From: CAYMLL01 sp964390645
GTDB lineage: Bacteria > Planctomycetota > UBA8108
NCBI GenBank assembly: GCA_964390645.1
Contig: CAYMLL010000013.1
Span: forward strand, 1-55,046
Length of the DNA stretch: 55,046 nucleotides
Reading direction: 5' to 3'
Under the pieces are notes generated by a model. It was given only the letters and a program-made list of their open reading frames with translations. It was not told the origin of the DNA and did no database searches. Made by a program: the position numbers and the translations under genes. This document shows, in pieces, positions 36,256 through 45,097 of this stretch; position 1 is the stretch's first letter, and each line of letters opens with the position of its first letter.

Positions 36256-38307
36256 CTATACCGCGGCGGCTTCGCGGGTCGCTTGATCGATGGCCGTCTT
36301 CGCGTCGAGTTCGACGGCTTCGTGGGCGCCACCGATGAGTGTGGCGTTGATACCTGCCTTGACCAGGTCGTCGTGTAAGGAGCGCCGAGGCTCTTGCCCG
36401 GCGCAGATGATCACGGTGTCCACGTCGAGGACTCGCGGCTGGTCCTCGACCACGATATGGAGACCCTGATCGTCGATCCGGGTGTACTTGATGCCGCGCA
36501 TCATCTCCACGCCACGTCGCTTCAGAGCGATCCGGTGTGTCCAGCCCGTCGTTCGTCCGAGACTGCGTCCCAGGTCGCTCGTCTTGCGTTGTATCAGATA
36601 GACCGTGCGGTCCGCCTTCTTGACGACGGGCTCCACTCCGGTCACGCCGCCGCGTGGGTGGTTCTCGAAGTCGATTCCCCATTCCTTCGCGAACACATCG
36701 GTGTTCAGTGCGCCGGATGGGCCCGCATGGGTGACCAGGGTGGCCACATCGAAGCCGATTCCACCGGCGCCCATGATCGCGACCGACTTCCCGACCGGTC
36801 GGTTTCCGGTGATGGCGTCAACATAGCCCATGGCCTTGGGATGATCGATTCCCTCGATCTCCGGCTCTCGTGGCACGATCCCACTGGCGAGGACGATCTC
36901 GTCGAATTCGCCGCTCTCGAGGAGACCTGCGGTCGCCTTCGTGTTCAGCTGCAGATCGACGCCATGGACCTCGATCATGCGAGCGTAGTAGCGGATCGTC
37001 TCGTGGAACTCTTCCTTGCCGGGAATTCGCTTGGCGAGATTGAACTGGCCGCCGATCTCCGGGGCCGCCTCGAACAGGGTAACGCGGTGTCCGCGTTCCG
37101 CGGCGAGCGTGGCGTACGCGAGACCGGCCGGACCAGCGCCGACCACCGCGATGGACCTGGGCGCACGGGTTGCTTCGTAGGTCAGCATCGTCTCGCGACA
37201 TGCGCGCGGGTTGACCAGGCAGCTCGTCGGCTTTCCGGTGAAGGTGTGGTCCAGACAGGCCTGATTGCACGCGATGCAGGTGTTGATCTCGTCCTCGCGT
37301 CCCTCTGCCGCCTTGTTGACGAACTCGGCGTCGGCGAGCATGGGCCTCGCCATCGCGATGAGATCCGCAGCCCCCCGGGCCAGCACGTCTTCCGCGACGT
37401 CCGGCATGTTGATCCGGTTGCTGGCGATCATGGGGAGACGGATCTCGTCTCGCAGGCGCTGGTTTACAGAGGTGAAGGCTGCACGCGGCACCATGGTGGC
37501 GATGGTCGGAATGGCCGCTTCATGCCAGGTGAAGTGGCAGTTTATGATGGTCGCGCCTTCCTCCTCGACACGTCTGGTGAGCGTTACCACCTCCTCCCAT
37601 GACATTCCACCGTCGAGCATGTCCATCGCGGGAACGCGGTAGATGACGATGAAGTCAGGGCCCACACTCGCGCGGACCCGACGCATCACCTCCACGGGGA
37701 AACGCAGTCGGTTCTCGAAGGAGCCTCCCCAGCGATCAGCTCTCTGGTTCGTCTTTCGGACCAGAAATGCGCTCAGCAGGTATCCCGCCGAGGCGATGAT
37801 CTCGACCCCGTCATAGCCAGCCTCTTCCGCCAGGCGCGCACAGGAGCCGAAATCCGACAGCTGCTTCTCGATTCCGGCTTCATCCAGCTCTCGCGGCGTC
37901 TCGCGTGCAATGCGTGACTTGACGGGAGAGGGCGCCACCGGCGTGGGCCTGGCCAGCGGTCCGGCGTGCAGAATCTGCATGCAGATCTTGACCGAGTCGT
38001 CGGCGCTGTGAACCGCGTCGGTGATCAGGCGGTGTTGTCTCACCTCATCCCGGTTTGACAGCTTCGAGCCGGCGCCGCCTTCGGCGTTCGGCGAGATCCC
38101 TCCTGTGATGATCATCCCCACGCCGCCACGCGCGCGATCGGCGTAATAGACCGCCAATCGCTCGAAACCGTTCTCCGCTTCCTCGAGACCCGTGTGCATG
38201 GACCCCATCACCGCGCGGTTCTTCAGACGTGCGCTGCCCAGTTCCAGAGGGGAGAAGAGCCTCGAGTATTTCGAGGTACCCGGCGTCTCGATGTTCGTTG
38301 TTGCCAT
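36256..38307 (-). CDS. fadH: 2,4-dienoyl-CoA reductase-like NADH:flavin oxidoreductase
   Basis: A protein of 683 residues from the ATG at 38307 (E. coli FadH has 672). It has an N-terminal old-yellow-enzyme barrel (FSPLELGSARLKNRAVMGSMHTG; RWGGSFENRLRFPVEVMRRVR). The 4Fe-4S cluster cysteines are at C344, C347, C351 and C363 (CIACNQACLD, then SCLVNPRAC). The FAD/NAD(P)-binding half contains VVGAGPAGLAYA and VAIMGAGGIGFDVA. FadH reduces 2,4-dienoyl-CoA during oxidation of unsaturated fatty acids, but related enzymes act on trimethylamine, bile acids and other enoates, so fatty acid use is likely but not proven. Confidence 0.85.
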   Translation of the reverse strand: MATTNIETPGTSKYSRLFSPLELGSARLKNRAVMGSMHTGLEEAENGFERLAVYYADRARGGVGMIITGGISPNAEGGAGSKLSNRDEVRQHRLITDAVHSADDSVKICMQILHAGPLARPTPVAPSPVKSRIARETPRELDEAGIEKQLSDFGSCARLAEEAGYDGVEIIASAGYLLSAFLVRKTNQRADRWGGSFENRLRFPVEVMRRVRASVGPDFIVIYRVPAMDMLDGGMSWEEVVTLTRRVEEEGATIINCHFTWHEAAIPTIATMVPRAAFTSVNQRLRDEIRLPMIASNRINMPDVAEDVLARGAADLIAMARPMLADAEFVNKAAEGREDEINTCIACNQACLDHTFTGKPTSCLVNPRACRETMLTYEATRAPRSIAVVGAGPAGLAYATLAAERGHRVTLFEAAPEIGGQFNLAKRIPGKEEFHETIRYYARMIEVHGVDLQLNTKATAGLLESGEFDEIVLASGIVPREPEIEGIDHPKAMGYVDAITGNRPVGKSVAIMGAGGIGFDVATLVTHAGPSGALNTDVFAKEWGIDFENHPRGGVTGVEPVVKKADRTVYLIQRKTSDLGRSLGRTTGWTHRIALKRRGVEMMRGIKYTRIDDQGLHIVVEDQPRVLDVDTVIICAGQEPRRSLHDDLVKAGINATLIGGAHEAVELDAKTAIDQATREAAAV

Positions 38308-38593
38308 GTCAGGGCCCTGGTGTGGGCGCACCCTTGTTTCGGTGGTGACAACGTGAGGAGTGCGATCTCACGAATCCTCGGATGTAGTGTCACCGGCGCA
38401 CGTGTCGGCGGCCCGAAGTGACTCCTGTCGAGGCTCTCGTCGGTCATCCTACCAGGACTCGTGGGCAAGTATCACTTTCCCCGGTTTCGCTCTATCATGA
38501 TGCACTCCTGTCAGCATCCTGCAGATGTCCCGACGACCCGCGTCGAGGCGGCACGGATTCAACCCGGGCCCACTTCGGGTGAGGTGGATCATC

Positions 38594-38599
38594 GAGGAG
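38594..38599 (+). promoter_or_regulatory. Shine-Dalgarno deciding a TTG start
   Basis: GAGGAG lies seven bases before a TTG at 38607. The next alternative, a GTG at 38658, has no comparable site, so the TTG start of the second PhyH gene is preferred. Confidence 0.65.
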
Positions 38600-38606
38600 T
38601 AACGGT

Positions 38607-39923
38607 TTGACTCGCAGGGACGAACGCGAGATCTCACCCGGTCGGTCGGAAGAAGGCGTGAACACTGCGCCGACGCTGTCCGCCGCCGCGGAGATTGCCG
38701 AGCTGCGTGGCGAGATCCGGAGGTTGAACGAGCAGCTCGCAGAACTGCGAGCGGACGGAGACGTCGAGACGGGAGAGTATCCTCGCGAGATCACCTACAT
38801 GGATCAGCCGATGTCGGGAGCGAGACTCACCGGCATCACCAAGCAGCGCGAGCGCATCCGCCCCAGCCCCGATTTTCCGGAGCTGCCGTCTCCGACCCGT
38901 GACCGGGCCCGGCTGGAAGCCGACTTCGTGCGCTGGGGCTATTGCCTGGTCGCCGGTGCGATGTCGCCGGAGCAGATTCGGGCGCAGGTCGACCGGCTGC
39001 TGGACCAGGCGGAAGCCGAGCGAGCCGCGAAGGTCGCTCATTTGAGTCACCGGGGCACCGCTCAGCTCGTGTTCAATCTGCTGGCGAAAGGGCAGGTGTT
39101 CCGGGATCTTGTCTCTCTCGAGCCGTCCGTGGTCCAGGAGGCGGAGCTCGTGGAGGACCTGCTGGGGAAGATCCTCGGTTCGAGCTACTATCTCGGTACG
39201 GCTCACGGGTCCATCGTGCACCAGCACGGCGGCCGCCAGGAGCTGCATCAGGATCAGGGATTCGTGCCGCTGCCACACCCTCCCTATCCCCTCTACTGTC
39301 TCGTCATCTGGACGTACACGAGATTCAGCCTGGAGGACGGCGGCACCTACGTGGTCCCCGGGTCCCATCGAGATGCGGCAGGACGCAACAAGGTCCGCAC
39401 CGAGGCGGCATTCGAGAAGATGGCCGAGGAGCGGATCGTCGCGTTGACAGCGCCGGCGGGTTGCTGCCTGCTGACCGACAGCCGGCTTCTGCACTCCGGC
39501 GGCAAGCGAACGGCGTCGGGAACCCGGCTCGCCAGCCGTATACTCTACGCGCGCGGCATGATGCGGCAGCAGGAAAACCAGCTGGCGTCGGTGCCGCGGG
39601 AGATCATCGACGCCGCGTCGCCGAAGCTGAAGGGGCTCGTCGGCTTCAAACCCCACTACGGGCTCGGCATGGTGGACGGCAATACCATCGACCCGGCGCG
39701 TCCCAGGGTCCATGTAGGTGAGCTCTCGATGTCGCGGCCCGAGGAGTTCGACCAGGATTTCGACTGGAACTACACGGAGAATGCTCGGCAACTCAGCCTC
39801 CGTCCGTGGGAAAGCCATGCCGAGTACCGTGGCCCCGTACGTGACACACACGACAGTCAGGCGTCGACCGGGACATCAGCGGTCGACTCGATTCAGACCT
39901 CGAAACCGGATGAAAGAGAATGA
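38607..39923 (+). CDS. phytanoyl-CoA dioxygenase (PhyH) family protein with N-terminal coiled coil
   Basis: A protein of 438 residues from a TTG with a good ribosome-binding site. Residues 24-50 (AAAEIAELRGEIRRLNEQLAE) look like a coiled coil, which is unusual for the family. The catalytic domain starts near residue 95. The metal motif is HQD at 214-216 in ELHQDQGF, the distal His is H296 in SRLLHSGGK, and R308 follows (SGTRLASRI). The C-terminus is a hydrophilic tail with YTENARQLSLRPW. The stop overlaps the start of the SDR gene by four bases (ATGA), so the two are translationally coupled and probably act on one pathway. The substrate is unknown. It is the second PhyH in the window and distant from the one at 21 kb. 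Confidence 0.85.
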   Translation: MTRRDEREISPGRSEEGVNTAPTLSAAAEIAELRGEIRRLNEQLAELRADGDVETGEYPREITYMDQPMSGARLTGITKQRERIRPSPDFPELPSPTRDRARLEADFVRWGYCLVAGAMSPEQIRAQVDRLLDQAEAERAAKVAHLSHRGTAQLVFNLLAKGQVFRDLVSLEPSVVQEAELVEDLLGKILGSSYYLGTAHGSIVHQHGGRQELHQDQGFVPLPHPPYPLYCLVIWTYTRFSLEDGGTYVVPGSHRDAAGRNKVRTEAAFEKMAEERIVALTAPAGCCLLTDSRLLHSGGKRTASGTRLASRILYARGMMRQQENQLASVPREIIDAASPKLKGLVGFKPHYGLGMVDGNTIDPARPRVHVGELSMSRPEEFDQDFDWNYTENARQLSLRPWESHAEYRGPVRDTHDSQASTGTSAVDSIQTSKPDERE

Positions 39924-41110
39924 CCGATACAAGATCCGCACCTGTCAGCGCTTCCGATGGACCCGTGGCGGTGACCGGCAGCGCCGGATACATCGGCTCC
40001 CACATCGTTCTCACACTGGTGAAGCACGGCTATGAGGTGCGTGCCTGTGTTCGCGAGGCCTCGAACCTCTCGAACACCGCCCATCTCGGCGCCATGAACC
40101 GGATCGGTCCGGGCTCGGTGACGCTGCACACATGTGATTTGACGGTTGCCGGTTCTTACGATGATGTCTTCGCCGGTTGCAGCTGCGTGTTCCACGCCGC
40201 GGCCGAGATGGGCAACCTCGAGGGCTCGACGCCCTTGAAAGTCTACGAAGGCGGCCTGGAAGCCACCAGGCGGATCATGGACTCCATCCAGAGAGCCGGC
40301 ACGGTGAGGCGGCTGGTGTACACCAGCTCCTTCGCCGCGGTGGGGCATCCGGCTGAAGAGGGCCATGTGCACACCGAGGACTGCTGGGCGGACATGAACG
40401 AGGAGATGCGCTCTGAAGACAAGAAGTGGAACATGGACGTCGTCAAGAGGGATCGGGAGGTCGCCTACGCGATGACCAAGGCCAGCGCGGAGAGGTACGT
40501 GTACGCCGAGGCGCAGAAGCATGGAATCGCCGCATTCGGTGTTTGCCCCTGTCATGTCATCGGTCCGCTGTTGAGCGCGACCCATCAGCGACCGTGGACG
40601 TGGCAGACCCGAATCGGCGACATGCTCGAAGGCTATGGCCACTCCCGCATGTTCTGGAACATCGTCGATGTTCGTGACGTGGCCGAGGCGCAGAGGCTCA
40701 TCGCCGAGTGTCCGGACAACCGCAATGGTGAACGCTACAACCTCGTGGCCGCTGACGAGAGCGGCATGATCCGCCAGACCGAGTTGCAGGCCATCCTGCG
40801 GCGGCTCTATCCTGGAATCGCCATCGGGGGCATCTACCGGGATGGCAACTGGCGCAGGTCCCCGCTCGCTGTCCTGCAAAAAGTGGTCACGCAGCTGGGT
40901 CTGAAGCCCCACGCGGTTGAAGAGACCATCAGGGACAACGCCGACTCCCTCCTTGCATGGGGCCTGGTGAAGACCCGTCCGGGCGTGGACAACTGGCAGA
41001 GGGAAGGCAAGGACCTCGGCATCAAGTCCAGGTGGCGGCCGCACGCGTATCCGGCGATGGATCCCGAGCGCAAGAAGAAGCTCGAGGCCGAGTCTGTAGC
41101 GTCGACCTGA
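39920..41110 (+). CDS. NAD(P)-dependent epimerase/dehydratase-family SDR
   Basis: A protein of 396 residues of the extended short-chain dehydrogenase family. The nucleotide-binding motif is TGSAGYIG at 19-26. The active-site YxxxK is Y183-AMT-K187, and Ser136/137 (VYTSS) completes the triad. The extended C-terminus is typical of dihydroflavonol-reductase/3-beta-HSD-like members. Coupling to the PhyH dioxygenase suggests the SDR oxidises or reduces the alcohol or ketone next to a hydroxylation, but this is inference. Confidence 0.88.
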   Translation: MTDTRSAPVSASDGPVAVTGSAGYIGSHIVLTLVKHGYEVRACVREASNLSNTAHLGAMNRIGPGSVTLHTCDLTVAGSYDDVFAGCSCVFHAAAEMGNLEGSTPLKVYEGGLEATRRIMDSIQRAGTVRRLVYTSSFAAVGHPAEEGHVHTEDCWADMNEEMRSEDKKWNMDVVKRDREVAYAMTKASAERYVYAEAQKHGIAAFGVCPCHVIGPLLSATHQRPWTWQTRIGDMLEGYGHSRMFWNIVDVRDVAEAQRLIAECPDNRNGERYNLVAADESGMIRQTELQAILRRLYPGIAIGGIYRDGNWRRSPLAVLQKVVTQLGLKPHAVEETIRDNADSLLAWGLVKTRPGVDNWQREGKDLGIKSRWRPHAYPAMDPERKKKLEAESVAST

Positions 41111-41429
41111 CATCGTCGATGCCGCGTGTATCTCCGGCGGGCGATTTCCACGACCGTGCGACCAGGGTTCGACAGCATTCTCCGGGATCCGGAGCCGCGA
41201 GCGGGGCGGAACGTGTCGTCGCCGATTCCCTCTCGCACGTGGGCGACGCTCCTCGGCCTTCATCGGGAGGTCCTGAAACCATGATAGAAGGTGGTAGCGT
41301 TCGTGGGGGCTGGTCAACGGACCGACGTCTACGGAAAGGTCGTCCGCGATGTCATCGCCCGAGTGATCGCCCTGCGCTGAGATCGACGCCCCCGCGTCGC
41401 ATCGACGAGATCATCAACGGCACGCCGCA
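41111..41429. other. convergent intergenic region
   Basis: 319 bases between convergent SDR and EEP-family genes. No gene, hairpin or repeat stood out. Confidence 0.4.
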
Positions 41430-42599
41430 CTATGGAATCTCGACCTTGATCCACACCATCCGGTGGTCGCTGGCGTCGATCAGGCGATGATCGTCGCTGT
41501 CCTTCTCGGGCCAGAAGACCCGGCTTTCCCGTAGACGGATCCGGCGATCGGGAAGCACGTAGTCGACCCGCATGTCGGCGTGTCGGAAGCTGGCCGTATG
41601 GCGTGCCGCTTCGCCCTTCTCGTCATCGTTGCCCTCGATCGCTCCTGCGCTGGTCGGAGTCGGATCCTGGAGTCGAGGGTGGCTCAAGAGGGCTCTTATC
41701 GCCTGCTTGTCAGAGTCGCCGGCGGTCGGGTCAGCGTTCAGATCGCCCATGACCACGACCAGCGCGTCCGTGTCGAGACCGCCTCGCTTGCCCGCGTCGT
41801 CGACGATGTGCGCGACCTCCTCTCCGTCCTCCCCCTTCAGATAGTCGATCCAGAACTTGATCTCATCATGATTGCGACAGCCATTGCGGTCCTCCAGTCC
41901 GTCGAACACGGGTGGAGTCGGATGGCTTGCCAGGATATGCACCGGCCGGCCGATGACCAGGACAGGCACATCGACATGACTCTTGCTCGACAGACGCAGT
42001 ACGTTCCATGCGTCGTCATCGTAATACGACTCACCGGTCGCGGGATCGATCGGCCGCTTCGCGTCAGGCACGTCCTTCCAGAGAAACTTCTGGAACGTTC
42101 GCACCTTGCTCTCGAGGATTCGATATCGACTGAAGATCGCCATGCCGTACTGCCCGGGGTACTTGCCGTAGCCCCAGGCGTCGCCGGGCCCGCCCGTCTT
42201 GCCGTCCTTGTTCAAATCGATTCCACTGTCGATACCCGTGTTACCGGGGATGGAGAAGACGTACGGGTACTCGATCGCACGGAGTCCTCTCTGTGGTCTG
42301 GCAAAGAACTTCCTGGCCAGCAGTCTGGCCGTTTCGCCGTCGGCATCGTGATCGATCTCGTTGATCAACAACACGTCCGGTCGAACTGTCTGCACGATCG
42401 TCGCCACCTTCTCTGCCTGGCTGTCGACACCGTCCGCGAGGCGCTCACGGATCTCTCCTGCAGCCTCGCCGTGAAGCGATGCGTTGTAGGTCGCCAATCG
42501 CATTCGTGGCTGGGCGCCGACCGGAGTCGGAGCCGAGGAGAAGACGGCGACTGAAACCGTGATCACGACCGATGAAAGCCGGGACATGTCCGATTGCAT
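41430..42599 (-). CDS. secreted endonuclease/exonuclease/phosphatase-family protein
   Basis: A protein of 389 residues from the ATG at 42599 (42587 is also possible). It opens with a signal peptide (SVVITVSVAVFSSAPTPVGAQ). The EEP fold residues are visible: the N of RLATYNASLHG, the E of LLINEIDHD, GDLNADP, and the terminal DASDHRMVWIKV. Family members cleave phosphodiesters of nucleic acids or phospholipids, or dephosphorylate inositides. The mature protein starts directly with the fold and has a Ca-like loop, DSGIDLNKDGKTGG. Exported members of this kind are common in Planctomycetes; the substrate is unknown. Confidence 0.85.
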   Translation of the reverse strand: MQSDMSRLSSVVITVSVAVFSSAPTPVGAQPRMRLATYNASLHGEAAGEIRERLADGVDSQAEKVATIVQTVRPDVLLINEIDHDADGETARLLARKFFARPQRGLRAIEYPYVFSIPGNTGIDSGIDLNKDGKTGGPGDAWGYGKYPGQYGMAIFSRYRILESKVRTFQKFLWKDVPDAKRPIDPATGESYYDDDAWNVLRLSSKSHVDVPVLVIGRPVHILASHPTPPVFDGLEDRNGCRNHDEIKFWIDYLKGEDGEEVAHIVDDAGKRGGLDTDALVVVMGDLNADPTAGDSDKQAIRALLSHPRLQDPTPTSAGAIEGNDDEKGEAARHTASFRHADMRVDYVLPDRRIRLRESRVFWPEKDSDDHRLIDASDHRMVWIKVEIP

Positions 42600-42988
42600 C
42601 CGGGTTGGCCTGGGTGAGCCGTGCTGGGAAGTGTCGGAAACCGTGAAGTCCGTTGGCAATCCGGGTCGTCAGGTCGCGGACGGAGCGCGAGTGTTCCGGT
42701 CGGGTCGGCGGACCGCTGCTCTATTCTGCCACGGAAGTACTGCAAGTCATCTCGGAGTTCGATCGCGCTTCCGGCTCCACTCCGATCCGCCGCCGGAGGG
42801 CGTCGAGTGCAGCACCGGTGTGACGGGACCGTGGCGGGTTTCTCGCGCCCGGCGCAGCCGGAGTCATGGGGGCCCTCGATTCTCCGGGGACCTCGAGGAC
42901 CCGGACCCTGGCCAGACAGAGCGGTCGGAGCCGCCCCGGCCATCACTTTCAGCGATGATGGTCGGGTTGCGCACACGCGGATCTCCTG
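42600..42988. other. intergenic region upstream of the EEP gene
   Basis: 389 bases between two minus-strand genes. Nothing protein-like was seen; it probably contains the promoter of the EEP gene. Confidence 0.4.
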
Positions 42989-43321
42989 TTAGCTCTTGAA
43001 CTCGACAAGAACCTCTCGAAAGGTGCTGGCGCCGACGTTGCGCACGCTGTGAGTCGCGGGTACCACCGGATAGCCCGGGCGGTCCGAGACGATTCGGTCT
43101 CCATCGACTCGAAAGCTCACGGCACCACCGGCTTCGAGCTCGACCGTGTCGAGCAACTCCCCGTCCGGTCCGGAGACCTCCAGGGTCGAACCGCAGAGGA
43201 CGCGGACGGTGTAGTCCAGCGTGTGCGTGTGCCGGTCGACCTGCTCGCCCGGTTCGATATCGAGGTGCCAGACGGCAACCCGATCGTTCTCGAAGACCTT
43301 CTCGGTTCCTACTCCGGCCAT
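42989..43321 (-). CDS. cupin-domain protein
   Basis: A protein of 110 residues from the ATG at 43321, which is preceded by GGAGGAGAGG (a strong ribosome-binding site). The single cupin fold has the metal motif in EPGEQVDRHTHTLDYTVRVLCG (two His and a Glu) and the second motif around VVPATHSVRNVG. The function cannot be narrowed; small cupins include dioxygenases, isomerases and storage-like sensors. It is isolated on the minus strand, with a long gene-free gap upstream. Confidence 0.8.
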   Translation of the reverse strand: MAGVGTEKVFENDRVAVWHLDIEPGEQVDRHTHTLDYTVRVLCGSTLEVSGPDGELLDTVELEAGGAVSFRVDGDRIVSDRPGYPVVPATHSVRNVGASTFREVLVEFKS

Positions 43322-43929
43322 GACCTCTCCTCCCTGACGCGTGTCGTTGCACCGCAAGGCCATGAACACGGCCCACGGCATCGGTGCTGACGGTGATCTC
43401 GATCGGGCCGGTGCGTGGGCAGACGGTCCGATCCCTCTCCGGTCAACGTATCTCGACGAGTTGCTGCATCCAAGCTTCCGGTGTTGGCGGCCAGAGGGCT
43501 ACGGCTCGCGCCACCCGGAAGCCGGCGGATGGACCACGTCGTCTACCCCGTCGGTCCGAGGGCGGCCGTCTCGACGCCGACGGGCCCCTCGCCCGGTCAG
43601 TCCTGGCTCTGGTACCCATCGTCGCGAACGTCGGCGTGCGGGATCTGCGCTGTCGGGAGGCCCGCATCGCTCGCACAGCGGACAGAAATCGCGGGTCGAA
43701 TGCGACGGTGGTCGTGTATCATGCACGCGCCAAGCTTGTCGTGAGAACCGGCTCGCGAGGGCGTCCGGCCCTCAACGGTGTCCCGGTGTCGTTCGGCAGT
43801 CTCGAGCTCGACAGTACGTTGATCGTCGGGATCTCGAGAACGAAGACGGTTGCACGCGTGGTCATCGATGCGATGCAGCTCGTTCCACATGCGACTGACA
43901 ACATGCCCTGGACCGTGAGGTTGAAACCC
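43322..43929. other. gene-free region between divergent genes
   Basis: 608 bases between the cupin gene (minus) and the intradiol dioxygenase (plus). The plus-strand frame stays open up to the dioxygenase start, but its composition is not protein-like and it lacks the dioxygenase signal sequence. No other feature was seen. Confidence 0.4.
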
Positions 43930-44628
43930 ATGAACGACCAGAATGTTCTCCTCGACCGACGGAGTTTCCTCGGACAGATCGCACTCGGCGCGGCTACCTT
44001 CTCGGCGGCCTCCTTGTGGACTCCCGGAGTCTTCGCCGAGGAGCTGATGAAGACGCCCCGGGATGACGAGGGGCCCTTCTACCCCGACAAGATGCCGCTC
44101 GACACCGACAACGATCTGCTGATCATCAACGACAAGATCACGCCTGCCGTCGGCAAGATCACGCACCTCGGCGGGCGCGTTCTCGACATCAAGGGCAATC
44201 CGATCCGCGGCGCCGTTGTCGAGATCTGGCAGTGCGACGGCAACGGCGTCTACCTGCACACCCGCGCCGGCGGCAAGGACAAGATCGACAAGAACTTCCA
44301 GGGCTTCGGCCGCTTTCTCACCGGCCGCACCGGCGAGTATTACTTCCGTACGATCCGCCCCGTTCCGTACACCGGGCGCACGCCGCACGTTCACATGATC
44401 GTCAAGAAGGGCAAGGACCGCCTGCTGACGACGCAGCTCTACGACAGGGAGCACCCGAAGCGCAACGCGAACGACTTCCTCTACAAGAGGGTCCCCCAGA
44501 AATCTCGTCACCTGATCACGATCGGCTACGACAAGATGAAGCAATCGAAGATCGGTGAGACCGTCGCCAGGGTGGACATCGTCGTCGGTCTGACGCCCGA
44601 GGATCCGAAGCACGCGCGTGACGCGTAA
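43930..44628 (+). CDS. intradiol ring-cleavage dioxygenase, Tat-exported
   Basis: A protein of 232 residues from the ATG at 43930. It opens with a twin-arginine signal (LDRRSFLGQIALGAATFSA, R10-R11), which places it in the periplasm or outside the cell. The Fe(III) ligands of protocatechuate/catechol dioxygenases are all visible: Y108 (GNGVYLH), Y137 or Y138 (GEYYFRT), and H153 and H155 (TPHVHMIV). It cleaves catechol-type rings between the hydroxyls. The protein is single-chain and short, like the exported group rather than the two-subunit cytosolic enzymes. No muconate-pathway genes are adjacent, so cleavage of extracellular lignin- or humic-type aromatics is only a suggestion. Confidence 0.88.
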   Translation: MNDQNVLLDRRSFLGQIALGAATFSAASLWTPGVFAEELMKTPRDDEGPFYPDKMPLDTDNDLLIINDKITPAVGKITHLGGRVLDIKGNPIRGAVVEIWQCDGNGVYLHTRAGGKDKIDKNFQGFGRFLTGRTGEYYFRTIRPVPYTGRTPHVHMIVKKGKDRLLTTQLYDREHPKRNANDFLYKRVPQKSRHLITIGYDKMKQSKIGETVARVDIVVGLTPEDPKHARDA

Positions 44629-45097
44629 CGGGCGTGGCTCCGTCGTCATCGCCGCTCCCCTCTCGCTGAGGTCATCGCTTCCGATCACGATCGTCTGCGC
44701 TACACGCGACGATCCAGCCGCACCCGGGAGGGCGCCGGCAGCTTCGTGAGCGGCGGCTCGAATCCCGGGATTCTCGAGACCTGCTCGGGGTAGCGGGCGT
44801 CGGTGAAATCGAGCTCCGCGGGGTCGTGACGAACCGAGAAGCACCGTCACGTTCGGCGGCGGTGTCGCCCGGGATCTTCCCTCGCGCTCGACGCGGCAGA
44901 GTCCGGGAAGCTCGGGCTCCACACGCTTGCGGCGTGCGAGGGTCAAGGGCACCGAGAATCGCTGTCGGGCGTCTCGATTACGGATGGACCCCGGATCGGA
45001 GTTCCTATCTACTGACCCGAACATCTCTCCGTACTCCAGCCACGGTATCTCGCGACGGGGTTCGGAGAGGATTCCCGGCCAGAACCGATCGCTCTCC
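44629..45097. other. intergenic region upstream of the ABC operon
   Basis: 469 bases that should contain the promoter of the ABC transporter operon. The only coding-like signal is on the opposite strand at 44700-44846. Confidence 0.4.
44700..44846 (-). pseudogene. possible C-terminal remnant of an unidentified gene
   Basis: A minus-strand frame of 48 codons ending in TAG reads HDPAELDFTDARYPEQVSR and then IPGFEPPLTKLPAPSRVRLD. Unlike chance frames in this DNA, it is balanced in composition and resembles the end of a soluble protein. A stop lies just upstream of it, so it has no start of its own. I do not recognise the family. It could be a decayed gene end or coincidence. Confidence 0.3.

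Noticed and set aside
35078..36682. 534-codon open frame on the minus strand
   Set aside because: It is antisense to the isochorismatase-like gene and part of the fadH-like gene region, with Arg- and His-rich composition and no recognisable domain.
39893..41317. 474-codon minus-strand frame opposite the SDR gene
   Set aside because: It mirrors the SDR codons, and the SDR has full active-site motifs on the plus strand.
43384..43929. Upstream extension of the intradiol dioxygenase frame
   Set aside because: The extra 182 residues are not protein-like and would bury the twin-arginine signal, so the start is placed at 43930.
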